Origin: Lamellibrachia satsuma
Taxonomy: Eukaryota > Annelida > Polychaeta > Sabellida > Siboglinidae
Assembly (NCBI GenBank): GCA_033239005.1
Contig: BSQZ01000021.1
Span: 6,731,501-6,795,500 of the forward strand
Direction of reading: 5' to 3'
DNA: 64,000 nucleotides
Both the position numbers and the translations under genes were made by a program. The notes below the pieces were generated by a model. That model did not search any database. It was given only the letters and a program-made list of their open reading frames with translations, and was not told the origin of the DNA. Below, in pieces: positions 36,901 to 51,900 of the stretch. The stretch's first letter is position 1; each line of letters starts with the position of its first letter.

Positions 36901-39900
36901 ACATCACAACTCATTACTTTATTGATTTTAACTACATTACGACAAATTTCAAACTATAATAATGTAATCAGTGATACTGAAACTGTAATAATAATTGTGT
37001 CTTGTAATTTGATCCATGTAATTACTCAAATGATTTCAACCTTCAAAACACATACAGGTGGAGGGAGAAGGAAGGGACAACAGCTGGGGCAGTGCAGCAC
37101 TGCAAGAACTAGCTTCATCCCTTTATAAGGGAGCAACGACGAAGAACAAATTAAGGTTGCTGGAGCGACTAACACAATTTTTTCTTCTTCTCATAACATG
37201 CTAGGAAATATTGAACTGAACGTTAACAACACAAATAATCACCCAGCACTAACATCATATTTTGCCAATCCATCTTTTTAAAATAGTCCTTTGGGAAATC
37301 CCCCCCCGACTTCTTGGAAACGCTGACAATGTTTCCATAGTAACGACCGCGTGTGCTTCGATCTTTGAACCAGCGGTAATTATCAGCTGCCGTAGTTTAT
37401 TGTGCCTCTGAAGCTTATAATGGAAATGTCAAGTAGACATGACCTGGTGACCCCGTTGGATAACGCGCCAATCAAAATGATCGTAAACATGCCCTACCAC
37501 ATGTTTGTCAGATGGCTGGGGTAATATGATATTGTAGACAACAACACATTACAAATACAGTATTAAGGGCCATTGTGGTGACAAATTAAGGGGACATGTC
37601 AATATTAGAAATGGCTGCTATGTTTTGTCAACAATATGTAAAATGTCACATTTCAAGCATGATACACATATCTACTGACATTTCTGTTATCACTTCATTT
37701 TAACAACTAAGAAACATGACCTAATTCAATGTTTTATAAAACACACAATGCTGAAATGCAGCATATGAAATGAATGTATCCATGAGCAGAGGGTAGAGGG
37801 GTCGTGTAAATAAAAAAACTTTTGGCTGTCATTAAAAATTCCGAAAAATTTTCTTGGTCACTGTCATTCGTTCAAAACCAAAATAGCTCATGGAATCATC
37901 AGTGACACTGTCATAGTTATATGTATGCAATTTATTTGTTAGGGGGTTTTCTCAAAATGATATAAGATGGCATTCTATGAGTCATTTTTACAAATTTACA
38001 AACATTTTTAAAATCACGAAACATCACCAAATAAACGAAAAAAGTTTTATTAATGTGGAGTATTATTTAGTATTTCAACTTCAATTTGTGAAGAAATGGT
38101 TGGTTTATCTTTAAAACTTTTACTGAAAATACTAAATTCAAAACAACCATAGAACAGTCAGCCCGGGCCCTTAAAACATAGTCGAGTCACCACAGTGACA
38201 CTTCTACCTGCCCCCAAGACTGTTGGTCACACCAACCTGGTCACCCATGAAGAAACCATCTGGTGGAGGGTGAATGGCATTGCTACCCTCTCGTGGAATG
38301 TGAGGAGGGGGTACTCCGTGAAACATATGCTGCTGCATCTGCTGCTGTTGTTGCTGGGCTGCCATGAAGTCATGTTGTTGCTGCTGTTGTTGCTGCTGTT
38401 GTTGCTGTTGTTGGACTGCCATGAAGTCATGCTGCTGCTGTTGCTGTTGTTGCTGCTGCATCATCTTCTGTTGTGCTTGCTGCTGTTGATTCAGCTCTGA
38501 CTTGAGTTGTTCTGTCTTCTGTAGTGTCTCAGACATCTGGTGAATGTGCTGTAGGATGCTGGGGTCATTCAGCAGATTCTGTACATTGCTACAACAAGGG
38601 GTTGTGTTTGCTACAGATCACCTCAAACTCACTGCTTCATAAACATTTTCGTCATATCTCTTATAAAGTAGCCTAGTCAATAATGTCACCAATCTTCAGA
38701 AAACATCAATCAAATACACAATGTTCAAGACATTATAATTTATAGTTGTATGACCCAGGGGTTGGAAAACGTACATGCTAACAGTTGAAATTCAAATGAA
38801 TCGATGTCAGTATTTTTTCTATTAAAACAGATAGAATAAATGATCTATCATTCAACTGCAATGCTAGCTTTTTCTATAGCTATTTCTCATTAATAGCAGT
38901 TACCACATCTGAAGCCTCAATAACTAATTCCTACATACTATAAGGTCAACTACGAAATATAATCCTAATATATGTTCTTCAAACATCATTATTTTGTCAA
39001 ACCATCAATGTTGTTCAAATTGTAATACTTCTGTAATGAAATAAATCATGATTTAAAATAAATAAATAAAAAACAAATCGGATTTTTAAAAATTTAAATA
39101 AGATTTGTTAATTTTTTTTAAATCTGGTATATAGACATTTATATAGATGTTTATATTTATACTCTTTCAAATGTGTTCTATTCAAATCGAGTTGGGTTCT
39201 TGTCTTAACAGATTTTTGCTTATATAAAGACATTAGGCAATGTCTACAAGGCCTCACCCCCTGTAGTTGCATAATCCGTCTTTGAAAGGAAAGCATGCTG
39301 TGTGTCTGCAGCTGTACCAGTGATAATTATTATTTGCTGAGAGGGTGGATTAGCACCTGTCCAGGGCTCTGTGTACTCTATGGGTCTCCAACCAGACTGC
39401 ACACTGGTACAGTATTAAACAACTGTCACCAAGACTGTCTCACTTGAGTCAACTTACTGAATTGGTAACTAGCACAAGCTCTAAGTGGACTTTAACTCAG
39501 GGCTTCTGATTTGAAAAGATACTTCCTCTGGAAGACAAGTTTGTGTGGCTTCACTACATTCAGAAAGGGAATAGCTCAAATATACACAATGTCATAAAAT
39601 ATTTGACTATCAGGCTATCTGGTGACAATACAACTACACAAGTGTGTGCACATTGTGCCTTTGTATTAAAAAACATACAAAACTTTGTTGATCTTGATGC
39701 TTGTAAACAATTATTTGTGTTAAATTCATATAAATCAGCGATAAAAAATCATAAATCAATGATTTTTTTGGAGTGATTTAAATCATGATTTAAATAAAAT
39801 TATTTAAATCAAACAACCCTGGTAATGACTACTTTCACTTTGTCTGTAGACATGTACTCACTCGGGCACGGTTGCCTTGTGCGGGTCCACGCCGCCATTG

Positions 39901-42900
39901 TGACCGTCCTTCTTATCTTCCTCATCGTCACTCTCTCCGTAGTCAAACTCTAGCAGCTTCTACAGTAACAATGTCTTTGGTCAAACAATCTGCATGGATG
40001 CGGGACAACTCGGCACACAGATCATATTAGTGTTTCATGTTCTAAAGTGGGCAACTTCGGTCAAAAACAAAATTAATTAACAACAGTTGCATCACTACAT
40101 GTTTATAAACTTACCTGTTTTGGTATTTTTTAAGTAAAATAATAAATATATATATTATTTTACTATTACCAAGGAGTGTTCATAACATTTAAAGAATCAT
40201 AGAAGAACAGGGTGGCTCCATTCACAGTGGAGTTTCCTGTCCCATTAAATTTAATATTCATACTATACAATATATTGTTACCACGTTTTTCAGTTGACTT
40301 AAAATTAATATATTGAATAGTTTCTGTATCAATCATTTTGTTTGTTGCGTCTTTGGGACAAACAAATATTTCTTGTTCCTTACATACAAACCTTGTCAAA
40401 GGCTGGTTCTGCTGGCTTGCCGTCGTCACCTGACTTGCTCAGCAGCTGGTTGGTGAGAGCCTGGATCTGAGACAGCAGATTGCCGTCAATGAGGGGCGTC
40501 TGCTGCGAGTGTGTTGGCTCTTGCAGCAGCTGCGACTGCTGCACTAGCTGTCGCTGCAGCATCTGAAGCTGCTGCAGCTGCTGCTGCTGTGCGCTTAAAC
40601 TTAGCGTTTTGGGCTGTAAACAATTTGCTTTTCTTAGTAACAATACAAAGAAACATTTGTAAATTGCAACACGATCAAACAATCCATAAATACAATTGTG
40701 ACTGAAACACCATCTGGTAGAGGTGTATACTGGACCCAACACCCACCTGCTACAGGTGTACAGTGGACCCAACACCCACCTGTTGCGATTGGATAACCAC
40801 CTGCTAGAGGTGTATACTGCACCCAACACCCACCTGCTAGAGGTGTAGATTGGACCCAACACCCACCCACTAGAGGTGTAGACTGGACCCAACACCCACC
40901 TACTAGAGGTGTAGATTGGACCCAACACCCACCAGCTAGATGTGTAGACTGGATCCAACATCTACCTGTTACAGGTGTAGACTGGATCCAACACCCACTT
41001 GCTAGAGGTGTAAACTGGATCCAACACCCACCTGCTAGAAGTGTAGACAGGACCCAATACCCACCCACCTGAGGTGTAGACAGGAGCCAACATCTGCTTG
41101 CTAGAAGACTTCTACTTTACACCTCTTGCAGGTGTTGTTTCAGTTACAGCAGGTGGATGTTGTGTCTATCCTACACATGGAAGTGTAGAGTTGACCCAAC
41201 ACCCACCTGGAACAACACCTGCTAGAGGTGCAGAGTAGACCCAACATTTATTTACTGTGACCTGAACACCACCTGCTAAAGGTGTAGACTGGACCTAACA
41301 CCCACCTGCTGTGACTGAACTCCACCTGCTAGAGGTATAGACTGAACCCAACAACCACCTGCTGTGACCTGAACACTGTTGAAGGTGTACACTGGACCCA
41401 ACACCCACCTGCTGTGACTGGAAAACACCTACTAGAGGTGTAGACTGGATCTAACACCCACCTGCTGTGACTAGAACAACACCTACTAGAGGTGTAGACT
41501 GGACCCAACACCTACCTGCTGTGACTGGAACAACACCTACTAGAGATGTAGACTGGACCCGATACCCACCTGTTGTGACTGCTGCAGCAGCTGTGTGACG
41601 GCCTTGAGCACGTCATTCTGCATCGCACTTGTGTCACCAACGCCTTGTGACGTTGAGGCAGGTGGCAAGTGTGCACCGTCACTGGGGTCTGACGGAGCCT
41701 TGGTCGGGGGTAGTGAGGGTACAAGGCCGGTAGCCTGTTGCACAGCTTCTTGGGCTGCAAACAATGCTCAACTTTAACTCAAGCTCCTATATCCTGTCAT
41801 ATCGACAGAGTTGTATACATTTCAGCTGATAGATACTTAACATTGTATATTGCATCATTAGAACCAGCCAAACCTCCATCCTGTTACCAACATATCACAA
41901 AATTAATGATGATTCTTAGAAGTGTAACGATACATCAAACTATTGATGCATCGCAACAGTCCATGTGACGATGCAGTGTTATTGACAGTAAACTGAACTA
42001 TCAATAGTTTTCGTTGATAGTACACTGAACTATCGATAGTAACGATAGCTGGCAAAACAATACAGCAGGGCTACTTTTGTCACTGTGATAATAGATATAA
42101 ACATGTTTTTCAATACACTGGATAATTTGATTTATTTTATCAACCTAACATCAACAATCTTTGATTAGAGCAGCATCATTCACAGATTAAGCATTTTTAA
42201 TCATCTTCCTCCGCAATATATTTGCACATGGCGATATTGTGAACGCGCTATTCACGTGGCTATTGATTTTATTTTCTTATTGGGAAAAACAGAAAAGGTG
42301 ATGTCCCAGGGAAAACACTGCGGAGATAACAATAACTGCATGGACGACTGTGTAGAAGTGGTTGGGCACATTACAAATGGGAAATAGATAACTGCCACAT
42401 CTCAGTTGGGTCTTTGTGTGTCAAATTAACCAATTTTCAGGAAATTTCAAAAGTTGATGTCTCAGAATTAGCTTACTTATAACCAATGAATAAGTAACTA
42501 TATCTTAACACTCCTGCAAAAAAACTAAGGATTTGCATGCAAATTGGGTCTGTAACACCCTATAATGAAAACGGGGTAAGCGCTCCAAAACACACCCATT
42601 ATTTTGATCTGTTTTCAGGTGCTTCTAACTTGAGAAGTTAACAAGCTACATACCTTAATTTTGCAGAATACGTAGACATATTGGTGCAAATTATCTATGC
42701 AAAATTCAAGAATGATAGGGCAAAGGACATACCAGGTGCACGAAAATGGAAAAAAATGTTTTGTTTCCGAGAAGGATTTCAGCAGTCCTGTATTTCATTG
42801 TTGTGTTACAGTACAATGCCCAAATTGCAACCATCTATTGTCATGGATACTGGCAATAACCTATTAGTTCAGTAGGCTTCTAGTTGCCACACTTTCAGAA

Positions 42901-45900
42901 TAATTCAGCCTTAAACTTTAACTTTTGCTATATTTTATTAATTTCAGCACCCAAAATGAGACTGGGATAAGTCCTATGACCACCATTTTTTAACTGTGCA
43001 TAGTCCTTTATTAGGTAAACAACATATGTATTAAAATTTCAGGTCTCATTTAATTGACATTACAGCTGAAAGTTCCTGTCCTGCCCAATGGCGTTTTCTC
43101 CAAAGTTTTTCCCAGATTGGCCAAAAATACCCAATATAAAAGTGGCAGAACACCATCCTGAAATGTTAATATGTTGTTTATCTAATAAACAGTTTTGGGA
43201 CCCCAGTTTTGATGGTGGACCCAAAGATTCTGGAAAGTGGGGGTTCTTGGCTATCCACCACTAATTTTAGGCCAAATTCTAACATACAGCTATCATGATA
43301 CTATCGCAATAGTAACAGCACAGGAATAAGCAAAAAGTCACTTGAATATTCCATTATGAAATTCACATCCAGGTGAGTTTATTTCATATGAAATATTAAC
43401 TCGGAGGTGATTTTCGACATAGTGCTCAGCACTGAGACTGAGAAACAAAATATAGCATCAATCACTGGTTCTTAGAAAGGTACAGCTATTCTGTGCTCGT
43501 CTTGAATTGAGTAGTTTCAGAAGTTTTTAAAATAAACTAACAATTTCTTCACAAATTGTAGTTGAAATACTAAATAGAACTCCATATTAATAAAACTTAG
43601 TTTTTCAGTTATTTGTTGATGGTTCATGATTTTTTTTATAAAATATAATAAAATCTCTGCAAAATGCCAGCTTATATAATTGTGAAAAAATCCCCAAAGA
43701 AATTAATGATATATATATATATGTATATACAGTTGAGGCACGTTAGGTGTTCTCAAATCTGCCACCAGGGAGCTACTTAACAACAGCGATCGCCGCCCGC
43801 GGCACCAAGTCCAAGAACGCTGTGTGCTTGCAGCACTGTCTTATATGCCAATATGCAGTTTATGGAACTTATTAAACGAGTATGCTAGCATCAACGTGTA
43901 TTATTTTTAAATGTCACACCCTGTTGATCTTGAACTAAATAAAACACGTACGTATACCGTTATGGAAAAGATCTACTACCAATATGCCTATGAATCGAAA
44001 GTAATAACCTGGATCTGAGTAGCCGAAAACGTATGATTTGACAAACATAGTATGTAAGTTGATAATACACAGAAAATAATAAGTAGAATTAATGATTGTT
44101 TCACTTCGTATTTCAACCGATCTCGTCCTAAGCATAAAATTATTACGAAACCACTTAACATCGATTCATATTGTTTCATATGCGGATGACGAATTCGTAT
44201 TTTCACGTACCAGTAGAGCCTTGGGTTAGGCTTAGTTATTTGGCATGTTGGTTTTGCATTGCGAAAACGATTAAATTTACGATTTAATGGAACCATGTCA
44301 TTTCACCCAAGTGTTATGTTGGTATTGCATACTAAATGCATTTAAAACTGTTTATCTGATTCTTACGCGTATTTGTGAATCTTAATTGCAATTTACAAAC
44401 CGTCGAAGCGAAGCCAGCGACAGCGATTGACGTCGACGGCAGCTCAAAGCAAACAACACGTTGATACTCGTTCATTGACACTGTTCGCCTAATGTTTCTT
44501 GAGAATTAAGTAGGTTTAAGCAGGCCCATTTGGTATTTTCCCCTGGCGGCAGAAAATCGGGGTCCACGACCGACCCCGTTATATCCGAATCCGCGTAATA
44601 ACGAGACTCAACTGTATATATAAAAAATTCCCAAAGAAATGAATGATATATATAAATATATATATCATTCAAGAAATGAATGAATTTTTAATAGTGCATG
44701 ACATTATTAACAGATTATAACGGCCATTTCTAATATTGACATTTTGCCATGGAAAACGTGCTAACCCAAGACAGGGGGTGGGGGTTGTTATTGATGATCA
44801 TTTTGGTCCATTACTGACTCGAAGCGCACAGGATCATTACTATGGAAATATTATCAGCGTTTCCAAGAAATCAGGGGGATTTCCAAAATGTTTTTTAAAA
44901 GATGGTTTGGTGAAATACAAAATTAGTGCCGCATGATTATTTGTAGTGTTGGTGCAGTTAAATATTTTCTAGCTAAGAGGAAAAAAAATTAAAGAATCAT
45001 TAGTTAGCAGCCCCAGCCACCTTAAAGCTATACTGGCCACACAGTTGACCAAGTAGTTGAATCCCCCAAGCAGTTATATTTACATTGCTGCATGGGTAAT
45101 GTCTAATGCTAGGCGCACATTGCTAAATTTTGTTGCAAGTCGGATGTTTGTGCGACTGGGTCAGCCCACATTACACTACATTTGTTGCAGCGATAAAATT
45201 TTTCGAATCGGTTCATCAAGTGTTGTGTCAACCAAATCAACACGTGCTTGAGTTTTTCTGCGTACATTGCATGAATGATAAAATTATAAGCAAAATAAAC
45301 ACATGTTTAGCAGTCTACGCCTAGCATAAAGCACTGATGTCATTTATAATTCAGGATTTCAACCTAACTGATGTGTGAAAAAGTACTTTAAATATTTTCA
45401 TTATGCTCCCTCAAACATGACAGGAAAACTCCCTTAAAATTAAAATGCACAAATATCTAGTCAGAATATGTTTTTAGTGCACACCCTTCCCTTCTCAACT
45501 ATGTTTTGGGGTAACACACCAACCAGGGTGAAAATAAAAAATTTTGCCCACCAGCTTGATGGAACTGGTTTCAAAATCTACCAGCATGGCCAATATTCTA
45601 CCAGCCCTGAGGAAAAATGTTTTTTATTGCCAAATAAAAGCCATAACCAGAACCATAAGCTTTTTTATTTTCATCAAAAACAAAACGAAGAATTATCATT
45701 ACACCACATAACATAATCAGTGCGCCAAAATGTCAAAAAGTTTTCGCAATGCCATGGTGCATAGCTGCGTGTCGAAAAGCCTCACTGTATACTCTATGGC
45801 AAGATGCAACATATCTACTTTTACCCGATTGATTTCTGAAGTTTTGTCCCCACTGCTCGTTAGCCTGACCTCAGTGACCTGATAGTTTATGCTCTAGGTG

Positions 45901-48900
45901 GTGGTTGGAGCTGTTGTCACATGGATCTCTGTGTTTGGACTACCACTGTCATGCATACAAATGTCAACGAATAGCAGTTTGCTATCTCTTTATAGATTAT
46001 TGATTAGCTTGATTTTAAGGTCCAGTTTATCAAGATAAGATGACGGAGAAGCCCTCAAGGTAAAAGGAAAATCAACAATGCGAAGGACTGTGGAAGTAGG
46101 GAGACAGGAATGGGGTTCTTGGAAGATGGCAGAGAATGCAGCTAGAAATCGTACGAACTAGCAGAAGTTACTAAGTGGCCTTATGCACCAACCAGGGTGA
46201 AGTTACTAAGTGGCCTTATGCACCAACCAGGGTGAAGTTACTAAGTGGCCTTATGCACCAACCAGGGTGAAGTTACTAAGTGGCCTCATGCACCAACCAG
46301 GGTGAAGTTACTAAGTGGCCTCATGCACCAACCAGGGTGAAGTTACTAAGTGGCCTCATGCACCAACCAGGGTGAAGTTACTAAGTGGCCTCATGCACCA
46401 ACCAGGGTGAAGTTACTAAGTGGCCTCATGCACCAACCAAGGCGCGAAGAGGATAAGTAAATTATTGTGGATTGCAGCAACCACCACAGCAACACAGCCA
46501 GAGATTCTAAAGCATTGACCACAACGAATGTCTTGTGCAGAAAGATTAATGTGACAATAGAAATATATTGGAGGCACCCATTATTAACCCCAAGCAGTGG
46601 CTACAACCTTCCCTTTGCCTCCACCAGTTCCATGGAATTTCACAAACATAGTTGTATGATACCAGTGGCTAGCTTATTTTGATACAGACAAAGATAGAAG
46701 GACATCGTACATTTGTCTACTAAATTACAAACTTTGAAAGGTATTTACATTTTTGACATTATGGACTAACAGAGCCTAGAACTTACACAGACACAAGTGC
46801 CAAACACATTTACTGGTACCTAAATATTGGGCGTGTTTAAATGCATACAATAGCTTAAACAGGGCTTTACATTTGAAAACAGGCAAGCGATAAATCGCTC
46901 ACCTAAACATGCCAAATTAATTTAGGCGAGCGATTTGTTAGTTGTTTTTTACCGTGTGGTAGCGCCACCATTTCCCATTCGTATTCTGTCGTTGTCACCA
47001 TGAAATTTTAATTAGTGCTTTTTGGCGCTGACTTTTGTACAAAGAAATAAATGTTTACTTTAGTAAACCCCATACATTGCAATTGGTGAAACGTTTTGAA
47101 TTGCAACATGTCACCGATTACCATAGGCATAGCCTAGGCAAGGCCAGTGGCAGTGTACTGTGGTCTGTGCCCGGGCCGTGGCCACAACACGGCACTGGTT
47201 TCATGTGCGACTTCGCTTAGGGGGTTTGAAAATTGCAATTGAGATTCACAAATACGCCACATATAAGAATTAGATGTATAGTCATAACTCATAAATGCAG
47301 CTTCGTAGGCAACACCAATATATAGCTGGGGTGAAATGGCATGCTTCCATCGCATCATAATGCCAAACGCACGGCTCAAACTTGGCACACAAAAATATGA
47401 ATTTGTCATCCAGACATGAAACAGTGAATCAATGTTGAGTGGTACCGGAGATGTGCGTCATGAATTTATGTGCTCAGAGCGGTTGAAAGACGAAGTGGAA
47501 CAATTACTAAAATTATAATTTTCAATGTCTAATCAACTTTTACACTCCATGTCAACAATATTTTCGTTAGTTCAGATCCAGGTTATTATTTTCGATTCCC
47601 ATTACAGCGTAATCGGTCAATCAAAATGGTAGCGAAATAGTGTTGACATAACTGCACATGTATTTTATTCAGTTTGTCATGCAACATTATGTGACATTTG
47701 AACATAATACACATCAACGTTAGTCCACTCATTTAGTAACTTTTTATAAACCGCTCGTCCAGCATAGCTTCGATGGCGTTCTTGCAATCTTGGTGCAGCG
47801 GTGACGGGTGATATGTGAACTCCGAATATTGGAGCCCGAACACTGGGTTATAAAGATGTTAGACTTTCCTATTGAATCTAATACTTAAGAAACTACTTGT
47901 CAAGACGAACACTAGCAGGCAGCAAGCGATTTTAACAATTGATGTGAGCGATAAATGGCTCCCTAGATTATTGATTTGCGTGAGAGATAGGGAGCGAGAG
48001 CGATCGCTCGCCTCAAATGTGATGCCCTGCTTAAATCTAGGAAATAGTGCTAAAATGTCACATTGTCTATGAAAACATATTACGTTCATGATGTTTAGAT
48101 GACTGCATTTTTGTGGCATAATGACTCATTTGTGGAAAATGTAAACTTCTTAAAAGTAGGACCAATGTTAAGTAATTTAACAAATCTCATTACACGTGGG
48201 ATTCTAAATCAACAACGTTGTTCAGAATCTGTCATGTATATTATTAGATGTATATCTATATTTATTTAGGTCTTGTTTGTGATAATATTAATTTTGGTGT
48301 TGCTCGTGATTAGCTTCAAACTAAAACATGATGACAACAAAGTAAGTTAGATTGTAGGTTCTGTGAAACATTGAGACACACTCACCAGTGGCAAATAACT
48401 GTGCGTTTTGGGGGTCACCAGCGAGGTCAAGGAGAGGTTGAACAACAACCGGGGGAACAACGTTGTTCTTCTGCCACAAGTTCAATACACGGATGATCTT
48501 GCTCTGAAACACAACTTAGTTGTGTAACTTGTGTTGTTACTTGGAAAGGTGGACAAAAGATGTCTGTCCTTTATATGAAATTATATATAATACCCATAAT
48601 GATAATGAACTTCTATAGCGCCTATGTAGTATATCCCCAGGTGTTTGAGCTCAGAGGTGCTACAAACCAGAATCATTAAACATAATCATGAACAGGTACG
48701 CGGTCCATGTGGAAAGGGTCATTCCATGTGAAATTTGTGGTATTCTCCCAGGTGACCCTCTCAGACTCCCCAAAATACCCCTGGCGGCAGAATGGAATTG
48801 TGCAAAACCTCAATTCCAGACATTTCTGGAGCTATGTCTTATTGAAAATAGGGCCCCTCAGATCCGTGAATCACACCCCACGCCTACTGCCATTCTTGGA

Positions 48901-51900
48901 AACCCACATACTGTCACCAAATACAGATATGAAGCTAAAAAGCAACATAACCCAGGCCCCCAGAACATGCATTCAGAAGCAGTGCTGCTCCAGCCAGTGT
49001 CAAGCCACAGGTAGTGATAGTACTACACAAACTATGTAACACTGTTAAAAATTAAACTGACCTTTTCTTCTGGTGGACACTTGAAGAGATGTTGGAATGT
49101 TGAGACAATGTTCTTGGTAAACCTTGGAGCAAAGACATCCTTTTCCGACCCAAACTGGTGTCGAGACTGTCGTATTATTGAGTCCATCACATATAAACCA
49201 GGTACCTTATATTCAGGTCGACACTACAACAGATGGGCAAATATTTATAGCAATCTCACATACAGTTCAACTACAATAAAAAAATAACATGTCACCCAAA
49301 ACAATTTTATACCACTTGTTCCTATTGATAGAATTAATAATAATAATTAACTTCTATGGCGCCTATATCCTCAGGAACCTGAGCTCAGAGGCGCAACAAA
49401 ACAGAATCGTGAACAGGGATGTGCAAAAGTCAGTATCAGAACACTATTTTATGATACACTGATAATGTTAGTCTCTGTCAGATATAAGATCTCACCTTCT
49501 GGATGAACTTCTCAACACTCTGTACGACGTGTTTGTAGAACTTGATGGCTTTCAGGGCAGTCTTTGTGACAAGCGCCATCTTTGCCCGAGACACAGGTGG
49601 CTTTGCCTCATACAGAGACGACAGCTACAAACACACCAAAATACTTGTGTATTTTGTGTCTATATTCAGTGATGAATTGTGTAATGAAGTCTCACTAAAG
49701 TTTGTCGTATTGAAAGATGGGTTGAAAGTTATTTAAATTAAATTATTGAAACCAACTTTACTATATGAATGATCATCGCTATTACACATAACAAACCTTT
49801 ATGCACTTCAGTTGTCCATAAGAGTCTATGAAATATGAACATTGGATGGATATTTTCTGGGTTGTTAAGGACATTTTCTGGTGATATTTGGTGAATGCAC
49901 CCAATGTTGCAGGCAAGAGGCATGTCTGTTGTTTTCAGGGAAAGGCTAGGGCCCTTGCCATCGAAAATATACTTTGGAGCACATTTCTTCTACTTCTTGG
50001 TGAAATTACGCAGATAGCATGTCACAGTGTACTTATATAATGGCACTAGTGTGTTTCAGTGGGTCAAGGCAGCTCAGCGGACTGTCAATCGAGAAGACTT
50101 TGGAGTGGCAGGATGAACGTCCCTGTGTGACGTGCATGTAGTCCTAATGTTGATGAAATTGGGGAGGGGTTTATTTCACTTTGAAAATTACCTGTTTGCA
50201 ATATCTAGCATAGGTATAGTCAAACACCCCAGTAGGGGCATAATTCCATGCAATTAAAAACTAAAGTGTATTTCGCACTTCCAACACCATTTGGTATTGG
50301 AACTAATAACTTAAGATTCAAAACTGACACATGCATAAGCAATTCTCAAAAGGTCGCCATTTTGCATATACCAATCACAGGGGTGAAATTTATTGGTCAC
50401 CCGGTCGCCAATGGTGCCCAAAATGGCTTCGGACAACTTCATTTTTTTACTACAGTGGCCAGCATGGCGACTCGAAATATTTCAAAATATTTATGGAGCT
50501 GCAATATTTTAGACGCAGCAAAAATAAACGGAATGTTAATAAACATCTCAGAAGTGTTGTCCTGGCTACATTGCACCATAAATCGTGTGTTTGTGACACG
50601 TTTGATATTGCAAGAAATGTTGCCAAACTGTAGCTGAAGCAATATCAATAGGGAGTATTCGTTGTATTTTTAATCAACTACATCGACACTCAACATGTAA
50701 CTGAACGGTCATTCTACACTAAAATAATTTAAAACTTGTCTTCAAGAGGAAGTATCTTTTCAAGTCAGAAGCCCTGAGTTAAAGTCCACTTAGAGCTTGT
50801 GCTAGCTGTTACCTATTCAGTATGTTGACTCTAGTGAGACAGTCTGGGTTACAATTGTCTAATACTGAACCAGTTTGTATTCTGGTTTTAGAGACCCTTA
50901 GAGTACACACAGCCCTGCCCAGGTGCTACTCCACCTTCTTAGCAAACAGTAATTATCACAGCTACAGCCACACAGCATGCTTTCTTTTCCAAGACAGATT
51001 ATGTAATTACAGGGGGTGAGGCCTTGTGGACATTGTCTAATGTCTTTATATAAGCAAAAATTATGTACCCTCTGTTAAGACATGTAACCAAACCAATTTG
51101 AATAGAATGCTTCTGAAAGAGTTTATGAATATAAACATCGACAGTCATTACGCGCCCCGTTATTACGCGGATTCGGATATAACAAGGTCGGTTGTGGAGC
51201 CCGATTTTGTGCCGCCAGGGGAAAGTGCCAAATGGGCCTGCTTAAGCGCACTTAGAATTACCTTGACAATTCTCAAGGAACATTCGGCGAACAATGTCAA
51301 TGAACGAGTATCAACGTGTTGTTTGCTTTGCCCTGCCGCTGACATCAATCGCTGTCGCTGGCTTCGCTTCAACGATTTGTAAATTGCAATTGAGATTCAC
51401 AAATATGCCTCACGGAAGAATCAGATAAACAGTTTTAAATGCATTTAGTATGCAATACCAACATAATACTTGGGTGAAATGACATGGTTCCATTACATCG
51501 TAAATTGAATCGTTTTTGTGACGCAAAACCAACATGCCAAATTCCTAACCAAAGGCTCTACCGGTGTGCAAAAATACGAATAATTATTCGTCATCCGCAT
51601 ATGAAACGATGAATCGGCGTTAAGTAGTGCGTAATAAATTTATGTTCGGTCGAGATCGGTTGAAAGACGAAGTGAAACAATTATTAATTCTACCTATTGT
51701 CATTTTCTGTGTTTTATCAGCTTACATACTACGTTTGTCAAATCAGATACATTTTCGGCTGCTCAGATCCAGGTTATCATTTTTGATTCGTAGGCTTATT
51801 GCAAATATTGGTCCAGCACATCATCATCGTAGTAGATCTATTCCATAATGGTATACGTACGTGTTTTATTAAGTTTAAAAAAATCAACAGGGTGTGACAT

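Noticed and set aside
40634..41068. Minus-strand frame with GGCWVQSTPLA repeats in SCAF intron 5
   Set aside because: It is the 33-bp minisatellite read in frame. Exon 5 to exon 6 splicing is in phase without it.
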